Assembly (NCBI GenBank): GCA_030141605.1
Contig: JAQGDQ010002368.1
Location: 868,001-932,000 of the forward strand
Source of the DNA: Tubiluchus corallicola
Taxonomy: Eukaryota; Priapulida; Priapulimorpha; Priapulimorphida; Tubiluchidae
Length of the DNA: 64,000 nucleotides
Reading direction: 5' to 3'
The notes beneath the pieces are model-generated. The model was not told the DNA's origin. It did no database searches and worked only from the letters and a program-made list of their open reading frames with translations. This document shows, one piece after another, positions 1 to 13,721 of the stretch. Both the position numbers and the translations under genes were made by a program. Positions within the stretch are counted from its first letter, which is position 1; each line of letters starts with the position of its first letter.

Positions 1-1290
1 CTACTAGAAAGACTTACGTAATTGAAAAAGAAAATTCTGAATAGTTTATATTGTCATCGCAACACCTCGTAAAACGGCATTGCATTGCCATCCAAATGTG
101 CACCACTGATTCACCAAAAAACACACTATTGATCTTATTGACATCGTAAAGTGATTTACACCGTTGCTTAGTTAGCGAAGTTTGCGCTACGAATGCTGTG
201 ATTATTTTTCTCAACCTTTACACAGTGTTATACAAACTTGTTTCAATTGACAAAGTTAAATTGGCTGTGTTAGTGGTAATCGCGGGAGTTTTAAATTTAC
301 TAGTTTTATGCAGCGTTAATGCAAACGCACGCCCTGTATGTAATAAGACAGCGTATAAGTGATATAAAGTTTTAAGACAATTTCTTAAGCTTTGTTTATG
401 ACAAGCGTTTTTTGTTTCAATTAACGGCCGGTGAGCGCAGTCATCACATTTCTCAGAAAGATCACTTATCAGTTATCACAATCAACATATAACAAAAGCA
501 GGACAAATCCTTGTTTTGAATTGTTTTTGCATCTCGAAGCAAATACCAGAAAAATAAAAATGGAAGCACTTTATCATTTCCAAGAAATCGACTAAAGCAA
601 ATCTTTTCACTGTTTTAAATCTTGGAGGTTTGATGCAAATGTTATCCCATTTGTTTGCACCAATGAAAAAATATCACGTAATTCTACCCAAGCTAAAGCA
701 GCTGTTAATGTTGAGGTTGGCACAGGGCTCGGCTATGAAATCAGGAGGTAAACACGGTTGGAATGTCCCTAAGCCGTCAATGCGTGGGAGGCCTAAACTT
801 GAGCCGTTCAGAAACCAGACCTTTTTGTGAACATTTTTCCCGAGTCGAAGACAAAGAAATTCCTTGCACATGAACTTCCTCTAGTTAAGTGACATTTTCG
901 GCAATTACACCATTGTGAGTTTTTTCTTCCCGCGGGGCACAGCGCGCATGCAAGGCACACTTTTCATCTAAACTTGACAAGATACTGCTCGTGTGTGGGC
1001 CTCCATCCGTGCTATTATCATTGCATATAAGAGCATTAACAGCCAATAACATATTATTCACGAATAAGGGTTGCTGCTGCTGCCACCGCTGCTGTTGTTG
1101 TTGTTTTTGCTGTTCAGATACTTGTTAATTTGTTTTCAAAAATATAATTTCAATGTGCTTTCAGAAACAAAGGACTATGTCGGACAGCAATTTAGAAAAA
1201 AATCATTAGAAGTAATTCCACAAAATGGTCAATCGGGCGACGGTCAAACTTCTACAATAAACTTATACACACACATATATATAAACATGT
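1..1290. other. No gene recognised; GCT/GTT-rich patch
   Basis: I see no convincing gene here. A short imperfect (GCT/GTT)n patch lies at about 1068-1112. A short open stretch on the plus strand near 600-740 ends at a stop after a Val-Asn-Val-Glu-Val-Gly-Thr-Gly string, but I recognise no family and see no splice frame to join it to. Confidence 0.4.
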
Positions 1291-2119
1291 TCATGAACCA
1301 ATAACCTGACAGGTCATCAAAGAAAACATTAAAAAGTAAAACTGATGGCGTGCATCTTGCCGAATACCAGAGAATATTTGAAAATTATCAAAGAATATTG
1401 TCCATTGAAGTGAAATACATAGCAAATGTGAAATATGCATAACGGCTTCGTAGTATATATAATTTGATTGATACCTAGTTTTACCAATACATTTGCAAGG
1501 TGCTTCTAAGCACTTTATCGAAAGCCTTTTCAAGGTCTATGATGGCAAAAAGTTTAATTTCAAGTTTCTGTGCAATTAAAATAATGAATCTGATCAACAT
1601 ATGATTCTTTGCATTGATTTGTACGATTTGCAACTGGGGAAGTTGGGCTGACTTAAGTTCGCGTTGCAAATTACTAAAATCTTTGATAAGTTCTCTGCCT
1701 CTAAATGACATTGCCGATTTAACGTATCGCGACATATTTAAGGAAAACATTTAACTGCCTACCGACATATTCAGCAGCAGGTCGATCATTAGCGACTTGT
1801 TGGTTATTGATTTTACTAGTTTTTGCAGTCTCTCGCAAAATGTGTTCAATATCGCAAATTAGAGCCTCAACTTCATTCTCACTACGTACATTCCATAACT
1901 GCACTACATCAACTTCTACGTAAGAAATGAGTTCATCTTCGTACAATTTAAAATTACATCGTTTAGGCTTCTCGCACCTCGCAACTCTGTACCGTCGCTA
2001 TCGCAGTTTTCCGAGTAGTAAGTCCATCTTAAATTAGATAATTCGCGTGCAAACTGCCTCACAATCAAGTTATCAGCATCAATGTTACATATCATCATAT
2101 TACCAGGTTGCACAAACAT
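1291..2119 (-). pseudogene. Decayed LINE reverse transcriptase remnant
   Basis: Three overlapping short minus-strand frames together look like a broken non-LTR retrotransposon RT. The frame at 1481-1750 contains FAIIDLEKAFDKV, the RT motif-A pattern (FxDLEKAFD) of LINE polymerases. The next frame downstream, 1291-1533, carries SGIRQDA followed by FLMFSL, in the place expected for the (S/G)GxRQG...SP.LF block. The order A then B fits RT, but the parts are in different frames. The two frames further upstream (1719-2119) are open but I do not recognise them; they may belong to the same element. No target site or poly-A tail was found. It is almost certainly inactive. Confidence 0.5.
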
Positions 2120-2744
2120 TTCGCACCGCGCATAATTACGTATGAACTAAAATCAAAATAAAATCATGGGTAGTATGAAAGCTCTAGTGGTCGTGCACTG
2201 GTTGAAACATTGGGTTTGCTTGGCTAATTATTCATAAAAATTGTACAGACGGTGTTGCAAAATACTACGAGTTAATAGCAACAAGTTCACAACTTTAAAA
2301 AATAAGTAGGAATCAAATTTGTTGCAATACTAGCTGTGCAATTAAAGCAACCGTTCTCTGTTTAAAGAATTTTTTAAATCAACAATCTTTAAAAATCTCA
2401 GTGCACTGTCTGTCTAACGAGACTCCATCAAAGTACCACTAAACGCTGCAGTTTATAGCTTCAATCGCTAGTCTTTTAATCATGACTCTATGTTTAAATT
2501 ATTTCTATATAGTAGAGCCTTGCCGGCATTGGTACTCTAGGATCTAAATTTTGCCAAACATGCAAGTTTGCTTTCCTGCATACTCGCGCCACCTAGATAA
2601 AGTCTTAACAGTCAGTTAGCGGAGTAGAGCAACTGGGTAGAATTCATAAAATATTATGCAGTATATGTGGGTGCCATAATAGCCACCTGTCAATAATAAT
2701 AAACTTCTGTTTAAAAAGAAACGAAACAGTCGTCGATCAGCGGT
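2120..2744. other. Upstream region of the Reeler gene
   Basis: Non-coding sequence before the Reeler/DOMON start codon. It presumably contains that gene's promoter, but I see no clear TATA box or initiator that would fix a transcription start. Confidence 0.35.
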
Positions 2745-5700
2745 ATGAAAGCCACTTTACTGGTAATCATTTTTGCGTTAGTGAGCGATATTTTCGCGTA
2801 TCCAAGCGGAGCACCTGTAGAACAATGCGAGCAAATGACCCCAGATGCTACTTTACATGGAGCGCAGCCAAGTGACGATCCGACTCCATACACAATTGAG
2901 ACATCCGTATCGACATATAAACCGGGCGACCAGGTAACAGGTAAGTTTTATATATGTATGTGAGTCCAGCGCCTGATAAACTGAGGCAGTCTATGAGCAT
3001 TGACTTAACCATTTTAGCAGCAAAGTAATAATTATTATAATTGTGATCCTAACGTAAAAAAATCGCTATTGCAAATAATATCGTCCACATATGTTCTCAA
3101 TCGCTGCCTCCGCAATACACTTTCGACGCTAGAAACTACGAACTGAATTATTCTACTCCCTTTTTGTGTGGTTGCCATACGCGATGAAGTGCAATAGCGT
3201 CAATATTATTAAGTTAGGTAGAGATCTCATAGTTTCGCAAAGTTAATAGGTATCATCGAATAAAAAATTACTTATGTGGTAGAACCGGTGCTATAAGCAA
3301 TATTTTTGCTAGTTCATACTTTTTAACTTCCAAGGTTCTTGAATTTCCCCTTGGACAGCAAAAACATTCGTCACAATTTTCTAGAATTTCGCAAAATTCC
3401 AAATCACATACTGTTTGTAATTTTGTAAATACGCTGCAGTATGTTCAGTTGCTGTATTTCCCATGAAATTTCCCATGTGAACTCGATATCACGGAAATGA
3501 TTTGACGTGAAAGGAGAACGTCAGCACCCAACAGACATTATGATCAGCTAAGATAATCAGTACAGTATAATTCCATCCAATGTGGAAAATCATTGGTCTA
3601 GGCTTTAGAGTTAGTCAATGTTAGTCTGATTGCTACTGAAAGCGAGCCTTTCAAAAAAACTTATATTGAGCTATACTGCAAACAAGATATAAAGTGTCTA
3701 GCAGTTAAACTCACAGCATTAATATACGATATGAACTACTAAACTAAAATACAAAAATTGGTACAGATATAGCCATGCATCACAGATGTCAGCCATGTAA
3801 CTAGTGCTACATCTTGTAAAGTACTTAATGTTAATCATTTGCTGCATGGGTAATGTGAACAGCTGTTGAAACTACATAATTAACGATGGAATCGTTTAAT
3901 TAACAAATATACTAAAATATTGGAAGGAGTTTACCACCCCCTTGCAGTTTAAATACATTAAACCTATCCTAATCCGCTTCACGAACTAATTTCTTGTGTG
4001 GAGAATTGTAAATTTTAGCGGAAATATTTATTGATTTTCACTAACAAATGCTTAAAAAATGTTAGCATAAATTGCACAAATAACAATTGTAATTTATTGT
4101 TGGTCAGATTTTGCGTTTTACCATGTTTTAAAGGAAAACATTTACAATACAGGAGTACAAGACTGCCAGCGCAACTATATAAAAAATAATTATAACAGAA
4201 TTTGAACTGGGAAGCAGGACTGATACGTGTCTGTAGGCTAATGAATAGGGCAGCAGAATTTTACACTAGAGAAAAATAGTGCAGTCGACTGAAGGGAAAC
4301 AGAAAACATATAGCTCATATACTGAAAAAGTCATCATCTCAAAGCTCCTCTTGTCCTTTAATTCTTATGTAGGAAAGAATTAAAAAAATATTAGACTCAA
4401 AGTGCGTAATGTAGGTGGCAACAGCAATAATAGTACGGAATTAATTAGTATAATAGGTTGAAAATATAAAATAATATTACGTAAAATATAAAAACCAAGA
4501 TATCATTGATATGACAGGCGATACGACATTGTAATTTCATTAAAATGGCATGTAGGCTACTCTACATTTGTACTGCATATTACCTGTAATAGGCCAAGGA
4601 ACAGGGTGGACCCCACCACTTCATGTTGAAGTGGTCATTTATCAAATAAGAACTAACTCAACCAATCAACCCAGGACAAATAAACAGCATTCACCGAGAC
4701 CTACGCAAACATCATGCCACATACAAGATTAGTGTGTTTAATTGGGACAGTACACATAAACACATGGTTAAACAGTTAAATGTCGTCTCTACGCTAGACA
4801 AAAATTAACATGTCTGTTAATGTTAACCTTAAATTGGACACGAAAATTTGGTACGTATTAAGCTAAAATGAATAAAAATATTATATACGGAAGTGCCTGA
4901 AATGCACGACAAACCTATAGGTCAACAACTTAAGGAAAGAGAAGTTTTATATACATGTAGTTAAAAAATCTACAAATTATATTTGATAGAGGTGGCTCAT
5001 TTTCATTGAAGCAGTTATATAAAAACTTTTCTTGCAACAGTTCCAAAAAATGGTTGGCATGAATAACTGTTGGTCACGATGTTAACAAACATGTATGAAA
5101 GAGAGAAAGAGAGAGTAAGCACTAGCACGTTTATTGTATTTCCCCATTCAAGCCAACTAGCACTCCTAGGAAGGGTACTGGCTACACAACAAAGAAATGT
5201 TCATCTAAAAAAAGTAACAGAGAAGACATGATTCCAAAAGAACATATCCCTCATATAAATGCATTTTATTTGTAGCTTTGATTATGACAACTCAAAGCAC
5301 AGAATACTAAATTAACTTCAAAAAATATTTTCAGTAACATGCCAGAAATGTCAATCAAAAATTAATATTACGAGCGTTAGTTCCACTACTATCTATATTG
5401 ATTTTATAAGGAAAACGATTTTTTATTCTTTGAACTCTTAAGTTTTAGCATCTCTTTTGCAGTTACGATCAAAGGAACTTTCAAAGGATTTATGCTGCAA
5501 GCAAGAGATACTGCAGAAACTCGGGTAGGCGAGTTCAGTGACTTTCCCACCGAGACACAGAAGAGAGACTGTGACAATGGTGGACATTACATTACACATA
5601 AAGACAACAATGACAAAACAGATCTGGAGTTTGTATGGACTGCTCCAAACAATGGTCCTGAAAAAATCACATTTGTGTAAGTAAAAAACTATGATTTTTA

Positions 5701-8032
5701 GCACCGCATACTTATAGCTGATCTTAGCACAATAACATATTTACAATAGACTAAACGAATCAAAGCATCAAAAACACATGGTACTGATCACTGCAACAAA
5801 CAGAAGAAATTGCAAGAGAATGCTGTATTTATGGAAAATTAGTCTAGAATTTTTTCCCTGGTAAACTAAAAACCGAGTAGTGTATATTCAGTGTAGTGAA
5901 AACTAGCACAAGAAATTAATAGCCCTTTCACAAGTACTATTACCAAGCCTGCAATATACTTTTGTAGGCACTGACGAAAAGGCTCTGCAAGATTAAGCCA
6001 CTGTGTTCACAGTTCAGTGATGGTGAAGTGCAGCACCACTTACAGAGAGACATATTTGTGTTATTACATTCACAAATAAAGAACTTCAGAACCTGCATAT
6101 TACTGTCTACGATCCTGTAGTATGCTAATTATGAACATCAGCGTTCATTATTATGTAATTTTGCAAAGAAAAAGAAAATTTTGCAATGAATAGAATTTGC
6201 AACAGGGCAAAATACTGTACTGTTGCAAAATATCTTGTTCTGAGCCACTACTATCATGCCACTACTTGTTTTGAGCTTATTTCTCCTTTCTGTACTGCAT
6301 TTATTTTAATACTCTACACAACATACATAGCAATAGTAATACTTGTAGTACTGTATTCCACCCTTTCAAGCAATCTATAATAATTTATTAACAAATTTGT
6401 GTATCACCTTAAACAAAGTGTATCACATTTCAAACATACAATAACGTAATTACTTGTAATGCAGTGACATCTGAAGAGAAAGTTTGTAAAATATTGCAAG
6501 TTATGAATGAAGAGAGACAAGGGTAAAGGTTTAGTATTGTGAAGGAGGAGTGAAACGGTAGAGGGATAATGGTGGCTGATAAACATATTTCTGATTATAA
6601 TTCTACTTATTACAGTGCCACAGTAGTGCAAGAGAAAACCAAGTTTTGGGTAAAGGTACAATCAGATGAAGTGCTAAAAGACACCTCAGAAGACGTAGTC
6701 ATCAGTTTTGAAACCTGCGGTAAAACAAGTGGCTGCTTTCGCTATGGGGAAAAAGATTGCACACCAAGCACATGTCAGAAAGCAACCGTATACACAGCTG
6801 ACACTGATGACGTTACAATACAAATGACAGGGAAAGCTGAGGGCTGGATAGGAATGGGGTTTTCTGAAGACAACACTATGGTGAGTAGTGCCTAAAAATT
6901 CGAATATTTTTCAACTGATACTTCTGATATTCCATTAGAAAAGTATCCAAATATTTTGGCTATCATGTGACAGCTGTCTTTTCCATGCCTATTACAGCAT
7001 GCCCCAGTAGACAAGGAAACAGTCTACTTGTAGAATTTTCCGCTTTTTCCTATACATTTCCTTATGCTATGGTAAAATAGCATTTCTTGCATTGCATTGT
7101 TTTCAGGTCGATCAATGGGTGTATACTATTGAATATTTTGCAGCATTTGTTCGAGTTTCTATATGCGATATTACAATTTCACTCTAAACTTAAAACTGTG
7201 GTTATAGGGTGAAGACGATGTGTACGTATGTGTTCTTGAAAATGACGTGGTAAGGGTAGACCACTATTGGAATCCTGGTGGACATACCAGAAGTGAATTA
7301 CAGACAAATAACGAAGTCACCAATGTCAAAGCAAATTATGCGGATGGAAGAATCAACTGTCAGTTTACGAAAAGTCTTACTAGCACCATCAATGATATGA
7401 ATTATGATTTAAGTAAACCATGGTACCATCTTCATCCATGGGGAGATGAAATTGACTCAGGTAAGTACAAGAATGAAGAACTCAAAAAAGAATGAAAGTT
7501 AAACTTATCTAAGGTATAAACAGATTTTGATAAATTACTTTGCAGCAGCTTATAGTAACAGAAATTTTAATTGGCACTTAAATAGGCTACTAAACTACAT
7601 ACTTGAAATTGAAGTTTCAACACTTTCTGTTTCTGCTCAATTAGGCAGTAATGTAGTAAATGAAAGCACAGTTCTCACAATCTTCTGACTGAGTTGGACT
7701 AGTTCCTCTAAAAAGGAAAGCAATCGTTTACCAATTTTTTTTAATACTAAAGTAGCCCAACATCTTTGCATTTGAAGCTGAGTAACAAACCGATGGATTT
7801 ATTAAAATTGTTTGTATATATAAAAACAACTGCTTTTTCAGATGGCAGAATACTCCGCCACAAGCCCGACCATCCTCCAACTTCCAGTGAGCAACGAACA
7901 ATATCGAACAAAGATAATGAAATTATAGATTCAGGAGCAAGAATCTATCATGGTTCTATTTGCACTGCATTATGCTTAACTATAGTCAGCATTGTCTTTC
8001 CTTCATTCTCATCATATCTTGATAATTTTTAA
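2745..8032 (+). CDS. Reeler + DOMON domain protein, probably GPI-anchored
   Basis: Five coding exons with consistent phases: 2745-2940, 5463-5676, 6616-6880, 7208-7460 and 7842-8032 (1,119 nt, 372 aa). All introns are GT-AG, four with GTAAGT/GTGAGT-type donors. The product starts with a hydrophobic signal peptide (residues 1-18, cut likely after IFA). A Reeler domain follows (about 25-165): YKPGDQVT, TFKGFMLQARD, a conserved G-x-x-ITH-like GGHYITH and EFVWTAP. A cysteine-rich linker leads to a DOMON domain (about 190-320) with GWIGMGFSED. The last exon ends in a hydrophobic segment (about 348-369) and a very short tail, suggesting GPI attachment. Ferric-chelate reductase 1 proteins share Reeler and DOMON but add a cytochrome b561 module, which is absent here. 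The closest known types are invertebrate Reeler 'defense protein' relatives. Ligand and role are unknown; DOMON domains elsewhere bind haem or sugars. Confidence 0.85.
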
Positions 8033-8268
8033 GGACATTATGTCATGCAGAAGGTAACACTGCTGACAGCAGGTACATACTACTGAATAGTGGTGAGTGA
8101 TATGCTGACATAATCTCAGTTAGAAGCAATTTAAACGAGTGTTACTTAAGCTAGCGTAGCTGCAATGATGGGAACATGAAACTTTTGTTATTTTGATTGT
8201 TATGACAATTATGTTACGATAACCTCATTTTTAGTCTTAAAACATAGTTGAAAAGGTATGTAAAGTAG

Positions 8269-8303
8269 AATAAACAAGCAGACTAAAAGAGTCGTTAAAT
8301 AAA
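8269..8303 (+). terminator. Polyadenylation signals of the Reeler gene
   Basis: Two AATAAA hexamers, 8269-8274 and 8298-8303, lie 240-270 nt after the stop codon. They are a plausible 3' end, facing the minus-strand METTL6 3' end. Confidence 0.5.
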
Positions 8304-8345
8304 ATTAATGGATGATGAACTTACTGTTAATTTTTGTTCTAAATT

Positions 8346-8548
8346 TTTATTTGAAGATTGTTATAACACAGAATTTTAAATATTACCTGCTGTAAGTGAC
8401 ACATTTTAGGTACGAATATAATTGGATTAAGTAAATGAAATACAAACACTTACTGAAAAGTTCTGACCTATCATTTTTCACTATCCCTTATTCATTGATG
8501 CGAATATTTATAGTTGCTCATAGTTCTTTGTCCATGGGTTTCTTTATT
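8346..8548 (-). terminator. Candidate polyadenylation signals of METTL6
   Basis: On the minus strand AATAAA occurs at 8543-8548 (180 nt after the METTL6 stop) and again at 8346-8351. The two converging transcripts would end within about 250 bp of each other, or overlap if the distal signal is used. Confidence 0.4.
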
Positions 8549-8727
8549 CATTCACAAAATGTATGGTAGCAAACAAATAAAACTTATTGCAAACGGTAAT
8601 CTGATTAATGAATGCTGACGAAACATGTCAACACAATTGGCACAGCCAGAGAGTTCAGGCATTTGATATCATACTAAAAACAAACTTACAAAATTAATTA
8701 CTAAATGTCACTAAACAATCACATTTA

Positions 8728-11700
8728 TCAACTTCCCAATTCATCGCACACATCTTCATTAGAATACTGCACTGATGATGGTTTAATAAACTTCCCTTGT
8801 ATGAAGACACGTGGTACTCTTAAACCCTCTTTTTTGTTGATGGTTTCTCTGAGCAAATATTCATTCACAGACTCTAAGAAGTTGACAGAGGTAAACAGGG
8901 TCGCAATAACTTCTGCAATGAATCATAAACTTGAATAAACAAAGGTGCCATTGCAATGTTTTGCTATAACAGCCTTTAACTATTCACGATTAGTTTCACA
9001 TCTGAGGTGATCAAGTAATCATCCTACTTCATTAAGCTTATTCAGCAGGACTATGCAGACAGAGTGCTAAGTTACAAGTATAAAAATGGGAGGTCTAAAT
9101 ACATGTGACTAGATGCTAATATAGTTTATGATGACAAATGTGGTGAATTTCTAAATTCTTCGTATAATAAAATTTAAGATTACGAAATAAAAAAACAACA
9201 TCCAGAAATCTGATACCACACAACATGCCAGTTATACGGATTAATATCATGGAAATTGCATTTTGTCAGAAAAACTTTGACATTCATAAAGTTTTGGTAT
9301 CACACCTTACCCAAGCTACCGAATTTGGACGTGTCATGATGGAAAATCATAACAATCAATATTACACTTCATTATAAAAAATGAAAGCCTTACATACATT
9401 ACCCTTAGAAAAATAGTAGACGCGAGTACCATCTTGACGAACATAAAAGTTCTCGGCTAGTTTGTGACCAGAGCTGAATCTCAATTGAGCATAATCATAC
9501 AGACCATAATCACGAAAAAGCAAGCAGCCACCTGGCTTTAAAACCTACATAAAAATGTCTTTATAACATTTACAAACAGCTACCCCTATATTACAATGAA
9601 AAAATGGTGCATGTGTAACAGGTTATGCTTCAAATTTATATTTCAATTACTACATTTCCAGGTATTTTGCACTTACATAAATTTTATCTACTGGATGACC
9701 TTACCACTAAGAGCCCATTTCTAGCACCTGACTACGTTATAGGATAGATAATACATAATACAGTATAGATAGACATTAAAAAAGAATACTAGGCATTTAC
9801 CATTAAAACACAAAAATATTTTGAACTATCTAATTTCCATTCTATCTAATTTGTATTCCAAACGAGAGTTTTCTTTCAAAATGAGACAATAAGTTCAACT
9901 GCAAGAAGGGTCTTACCTGAAATAAATTTTTCAAGACAGAAAGCATCTTGTTGGGGTGAATAGCTGATAGCACAAATATCATTGTGATAATATCTAAGCT
10001 GTTTGCAGGAATTTCTTCTGTTAGTGAAGTGGATGTCAAATCACACTCAAATGCATAAATCTTTGCTTCATTATACAGAGGATTTTCCTAAAAAAAAGGC
10101 TAATTAGCAGAATGTAAAACTTTCTCCCACCGATGGACAACTTGTCTGAGTCAGGTTTTCAAAAAAGCAGCTTGAGGTGGGATTTTGACAGACTATTTAA
10201 GGTCAATAAACTTATGAGGCCACTTGAATCCTAAAGCTTACAAACTAATAGTGTCATACCTAACACAAACTGTAGCCTCTGTTTCTAGAGAACTGATTAA
10301 TTAGAATGGGACACGTAGCAAAAAGAAGCAGCAACTTTAGCTAGTCATCATTAAAGCTAATGCTTACTGAAATGCAAAATAATGATGTATAGATAGTTGA
10401 CATCAGCAACTAAGCACAATTTATAGAGGTAAAAGTTTTTTGTTATTTCAAAACTCTTAAACAGTTTTCAAATGATATTAATTACAAGATTACTCATTAT
10501 ATGCACATACATATTATATAACTATACATGCATTAGCATACAATAACACAAAACCTTTAACTCTCTTATAAATACTTTTGTTTTATGCCTCAAAATAATT
10601 CATTTATCAACAGAATCTATGAGCTACATATAGGCCTACTTAAAGAATTGATATGTAATTTTAACATACTGCAGTAATCTACATAATGTTAAGATTCCTT
10701 TCCTCAACATCCAAGATCTCTAGCTCATATAACACCCAGAGTGGCACCGCTAAGAATAAGGTCCATATAAGTCTAGCGGCTACTGAGTATTGATGTGATG
10801 CCTTCATGTAAGACATTGTGAAACTTAGACAATAAATCCCTACTTTAGCAATTTCATCCTCAAATCAGCAATCATAGACCACCATTACAAGTACTTTACC
10901 TACCTTGACAAATTTAACAGCTCGTGGAGAAAGATCACAGGCATAGATGAATAAATCTAGCCCATCTTGAAGAAGTGGAAATATCAAGTTGCCAACTCCA
11001 CAGCCAACTTCTAAAAGTGAATTCCTAGAAGAATTGTCCTGAAAATAATGTACAAAAAGATCTGTTATTATTAGCACACTTAGCACACAAAGTTGTTTGT
11101 TTAGTAAAATTAAACTGATAGATGTATGTGTCTACTGTCTAGTATCTAAAATGATCTGCTAAACAGTAAATAGATCACTATTCATTACTACCTAAAAAGA
11201 AATAACACCACTTCTAGTTACTGTACAGATGTTTTTCTGAGATTACATTTATCTTGTTTCCAGTAAACTATAAGCAAAAGCTATTTTTCTAATAAAAAAT
11301 TGACGACATCAAATGGATCACAACTCACTGTCACTTATGACCTAAGATATCTCAAGCGCAAATATTGCTTTAACAACACTTTACAATACATTAAAAATTA
11401 TTACATCACAAGCCTAATTTTGTTAGTTTTTCAATATCACACCAACTGACATGATTGCAGCAATTTGTACGTTAATAATGCCTGTTTTTCAGATTCGTGA
11501 GGTAAGATTGACAGACACCCAGATAACTATAAAATCAAAGTTCGAAGTTCTAGAAAGCCTAGTTAAAAGTGAATGTTAGCCAAACAAAAAATTTAAAATT
11601 TGATATTGTAAATTCAAAATTTGCCAAGTTTTTATGTTTTACTATCAATGCGATGCAGCAATGTCATATTGCAGTCTTCCCTTTCATAAATTTCAGCGAA

Positions 11701-12510
11701 AAGCACATAAAAGATTTGCGACTCCGGAAAATTATACCAAATTGCAATGTCTTCATTATTGGCACAACTGCTAATTAAATCTTTAAACTAATATTTAAAT
11801 ATAAAAAGTACTTTGGACTTTTAGAAGATTATTATAAGTAATTAAACACAAAATTAAGCATGTATTTTAGATCATAACTTAAAAACAACTATGATTTAAA
11901 AGACTATCTTACTGTACTTAACGTTAAAACTTCAGATATAAGGTTAAACTCTGTGTTAAAGGAAGTCACATTTTGTTTATACCTTTATCTCTAATTACAA
12001 ACCTGACCAAAAAATAATGTTAATGACATTATCTATATAAAAAAAACTACACCAAGATGTTGCAACATACAATACTTATTATAACACTAATGAGTTTGTG
12101 CATGAACTATTAAGAACCAAGACTTCTGCCAACAAAGTTAGCAAAAATTTGATGAATCTCTTGTTACCAGAAAGACATCACACTATCAAGACAACACTCT
12201 CTATAGGCTTAGTGCAGCTTTTACGAAGGCTGCCTACCTTTTTTGAAGGACCAAGTAATTCTTTGAATTCTCTGGTTGTCCAGTGTCTGTCTTTGAAAAA
12301 TTTGGTAGAATTTCTTTTGTAAAAAATGTCCCAGTGTCGTTTAGCATCCTGTTCGAGTTTTTTCTGCTTGAATTGTGAAACAATGGTTTTATCACTTCTG
12401 AGCTTTAGCAGCTCAGCTTCTGATAAAACTCTGGCACTGCTAGGAAAATCCTGGCCCTTCAACTCAGTAAAAAAGGCAGGAATATTGTTTTCTTTGAAAT
12501 GTTCAGCCAT
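8728..12510 (-). CDS. METTL6: METTL6-type tRNA(Ser) m3C methyltransferase
   Basis: Five exons, read from high to low coordinate: 12510-12238, 11038-10904, 10087-9917, 9544-9403 and 8912-8728 (906 nt, 301 aa). Phases agree throughout and all introns are GT-AG. The N-terminus has the family signature HWDIFYKRN (residues 59-67) and [15 protein letters not shown]-binding motif I is [10 protein letters not shown] (99-108), followed by [15 protein letters not shown], and [13 protein letters not shown]. The fourth exon carries [16 protein letters not shown] and [10 protein letters not shown], and the last has [16 protein letters not shown]. These blocks match METTL6, which methylates C32 of serine tRNAs to 3-methylcytidine with seryl-tRNA synthetase as partner (family knowledge). 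METTL2/8 paralogues are longer and less similar, so METTL6 is the better call. Length is close to the human protein. No frameshift or missing motif seen. Confidence 0.9.
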
Positions 12511-12756
12511 TCAATAGCAAATACCTAATGGCACATTAGAAGCTATCAACCACCTACGAAAAGAACAAAGAATGAGAGTAAAAAATGCAATGTTTAACAA
12601 ATAGAGGAGTGATGCCAATGTGGAGTCTTCCAAGCAGAGAAGATGAAGCATACCCAACAGCATCTTAAGACTACATTCTACCTTTTATTCACTTTTTATT
12701 CATTTAAAAAAACCTGTCCACATCCTCAGACCTACTAATAATATCACTAACAAGTA

Positions 12757-13450
12757 ATTACAGTCAGGGACGTTACCTCTGATAATTGCACTTTCGGTTC
12801 AGTTTTGTTTTTGTCGAAAATTATTAAGTTTTGTAGCCGAAACTTTCGGTAATTTTCGGCAGCATTTTTCAGGGTTTTAGTAGTATTTATCCAGCTTACC
12901 TTTTTTTGTCCTAGATGTTAAAAATCACTGACAAATTTTGGCTAAAATAGTTCAAATAAAGCGTGAATATCATTTATTTAACCTTTTTAACCATTTACAG
13001 ATGCTTTTTACAGCAACATGGCATATCTCAGGGCTGACAACTGTGATATTCAGGTCTCCAGGCACAATCAGCCAAAATATAAAAGCGTAATTTGAATAAA
13101 ATCAAGTTTAATTTTATAATTACAAAATATAGGCAACAAAATATTTACAAAATAACATTTGTCAATTTCTTTGAAGCTTCATGATCTTTGATCTTTAGCC
13201 ATAAACACTGTTCTACTTTTCTGGTTAGGATTTTTTGTTTAGCTACTTCAACAAGCTTGTACCAAAGGAAATATAAGCAAACAAGCAAAAACAAAGTGTT
13301 TTAATTATTTCAGATTTTTTTCAGTTTTCATAGTAGTTGGCTCTGCAAAAATGACTTTGGTTCAGTTTCCTTTTGGTATAGGTTTCCTGCATTTCATAAA
13401 TTTTGGTTTCGGTTTGTAATTTCAGTTTCAGTAACATCCCTGATTACAGT
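12757..13450. mobile_element. hAT-type MITE with 8-bp target duplication
   Basis: The element is 12765-13442 (678 bp). Left end CAGGGACGTTACC and, on the opposite strand, right end CAGGGATGTTACT form an imperfect terminal inverted repeat. Both flanks carry the same 8 bp, ATTACAGT (12757-12764 and 13443-13450), a perfect target duplication. The CAGGG terminus plus 8-bp duplication is typical of hAT transposons. No transposase ORF is inside, so it is non-autonomous. It lies about 250 bp upstream of the METTL6 start codon. Confidence 0.8.
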
Positions 13451-13721
13451 CGGACAGTACCTAAACAGTATGAAGTTACTACTTAATAAATTATATTAAC
13501 GACTGAAGTTAATTTTGACATCTTTATCATTATAATAAAAGACAATTTATTGCTTATCCTCATAGATAATAATATCACTAAGTAATCTGTAGGTAGGCTA
13601 CAGTACTATTACCGGCAAAAGTTAGCACCGCCATGCTAGAGTGTACCCTCTTGCTATCATTGCATGCTTTCTTGATAGGTCTTGACATTTTTGCGTATTT
13701 TTGTGCCAATACTTTGCTAAA

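Noticed and set aside
630-830. 66-codon plus-strand frame and its antisense partner near the window start
   Set aside because: No known motif, no splice context, and the two strands compete; not enough to call a gene.
4600-4640. Short perfect hairpin (CCACTTCA / TGAAGTGG) in a Reeler intron
   Set aside because: A 9-bp stem is expected by chance at this scale, and nothing else supports an RNA gene.
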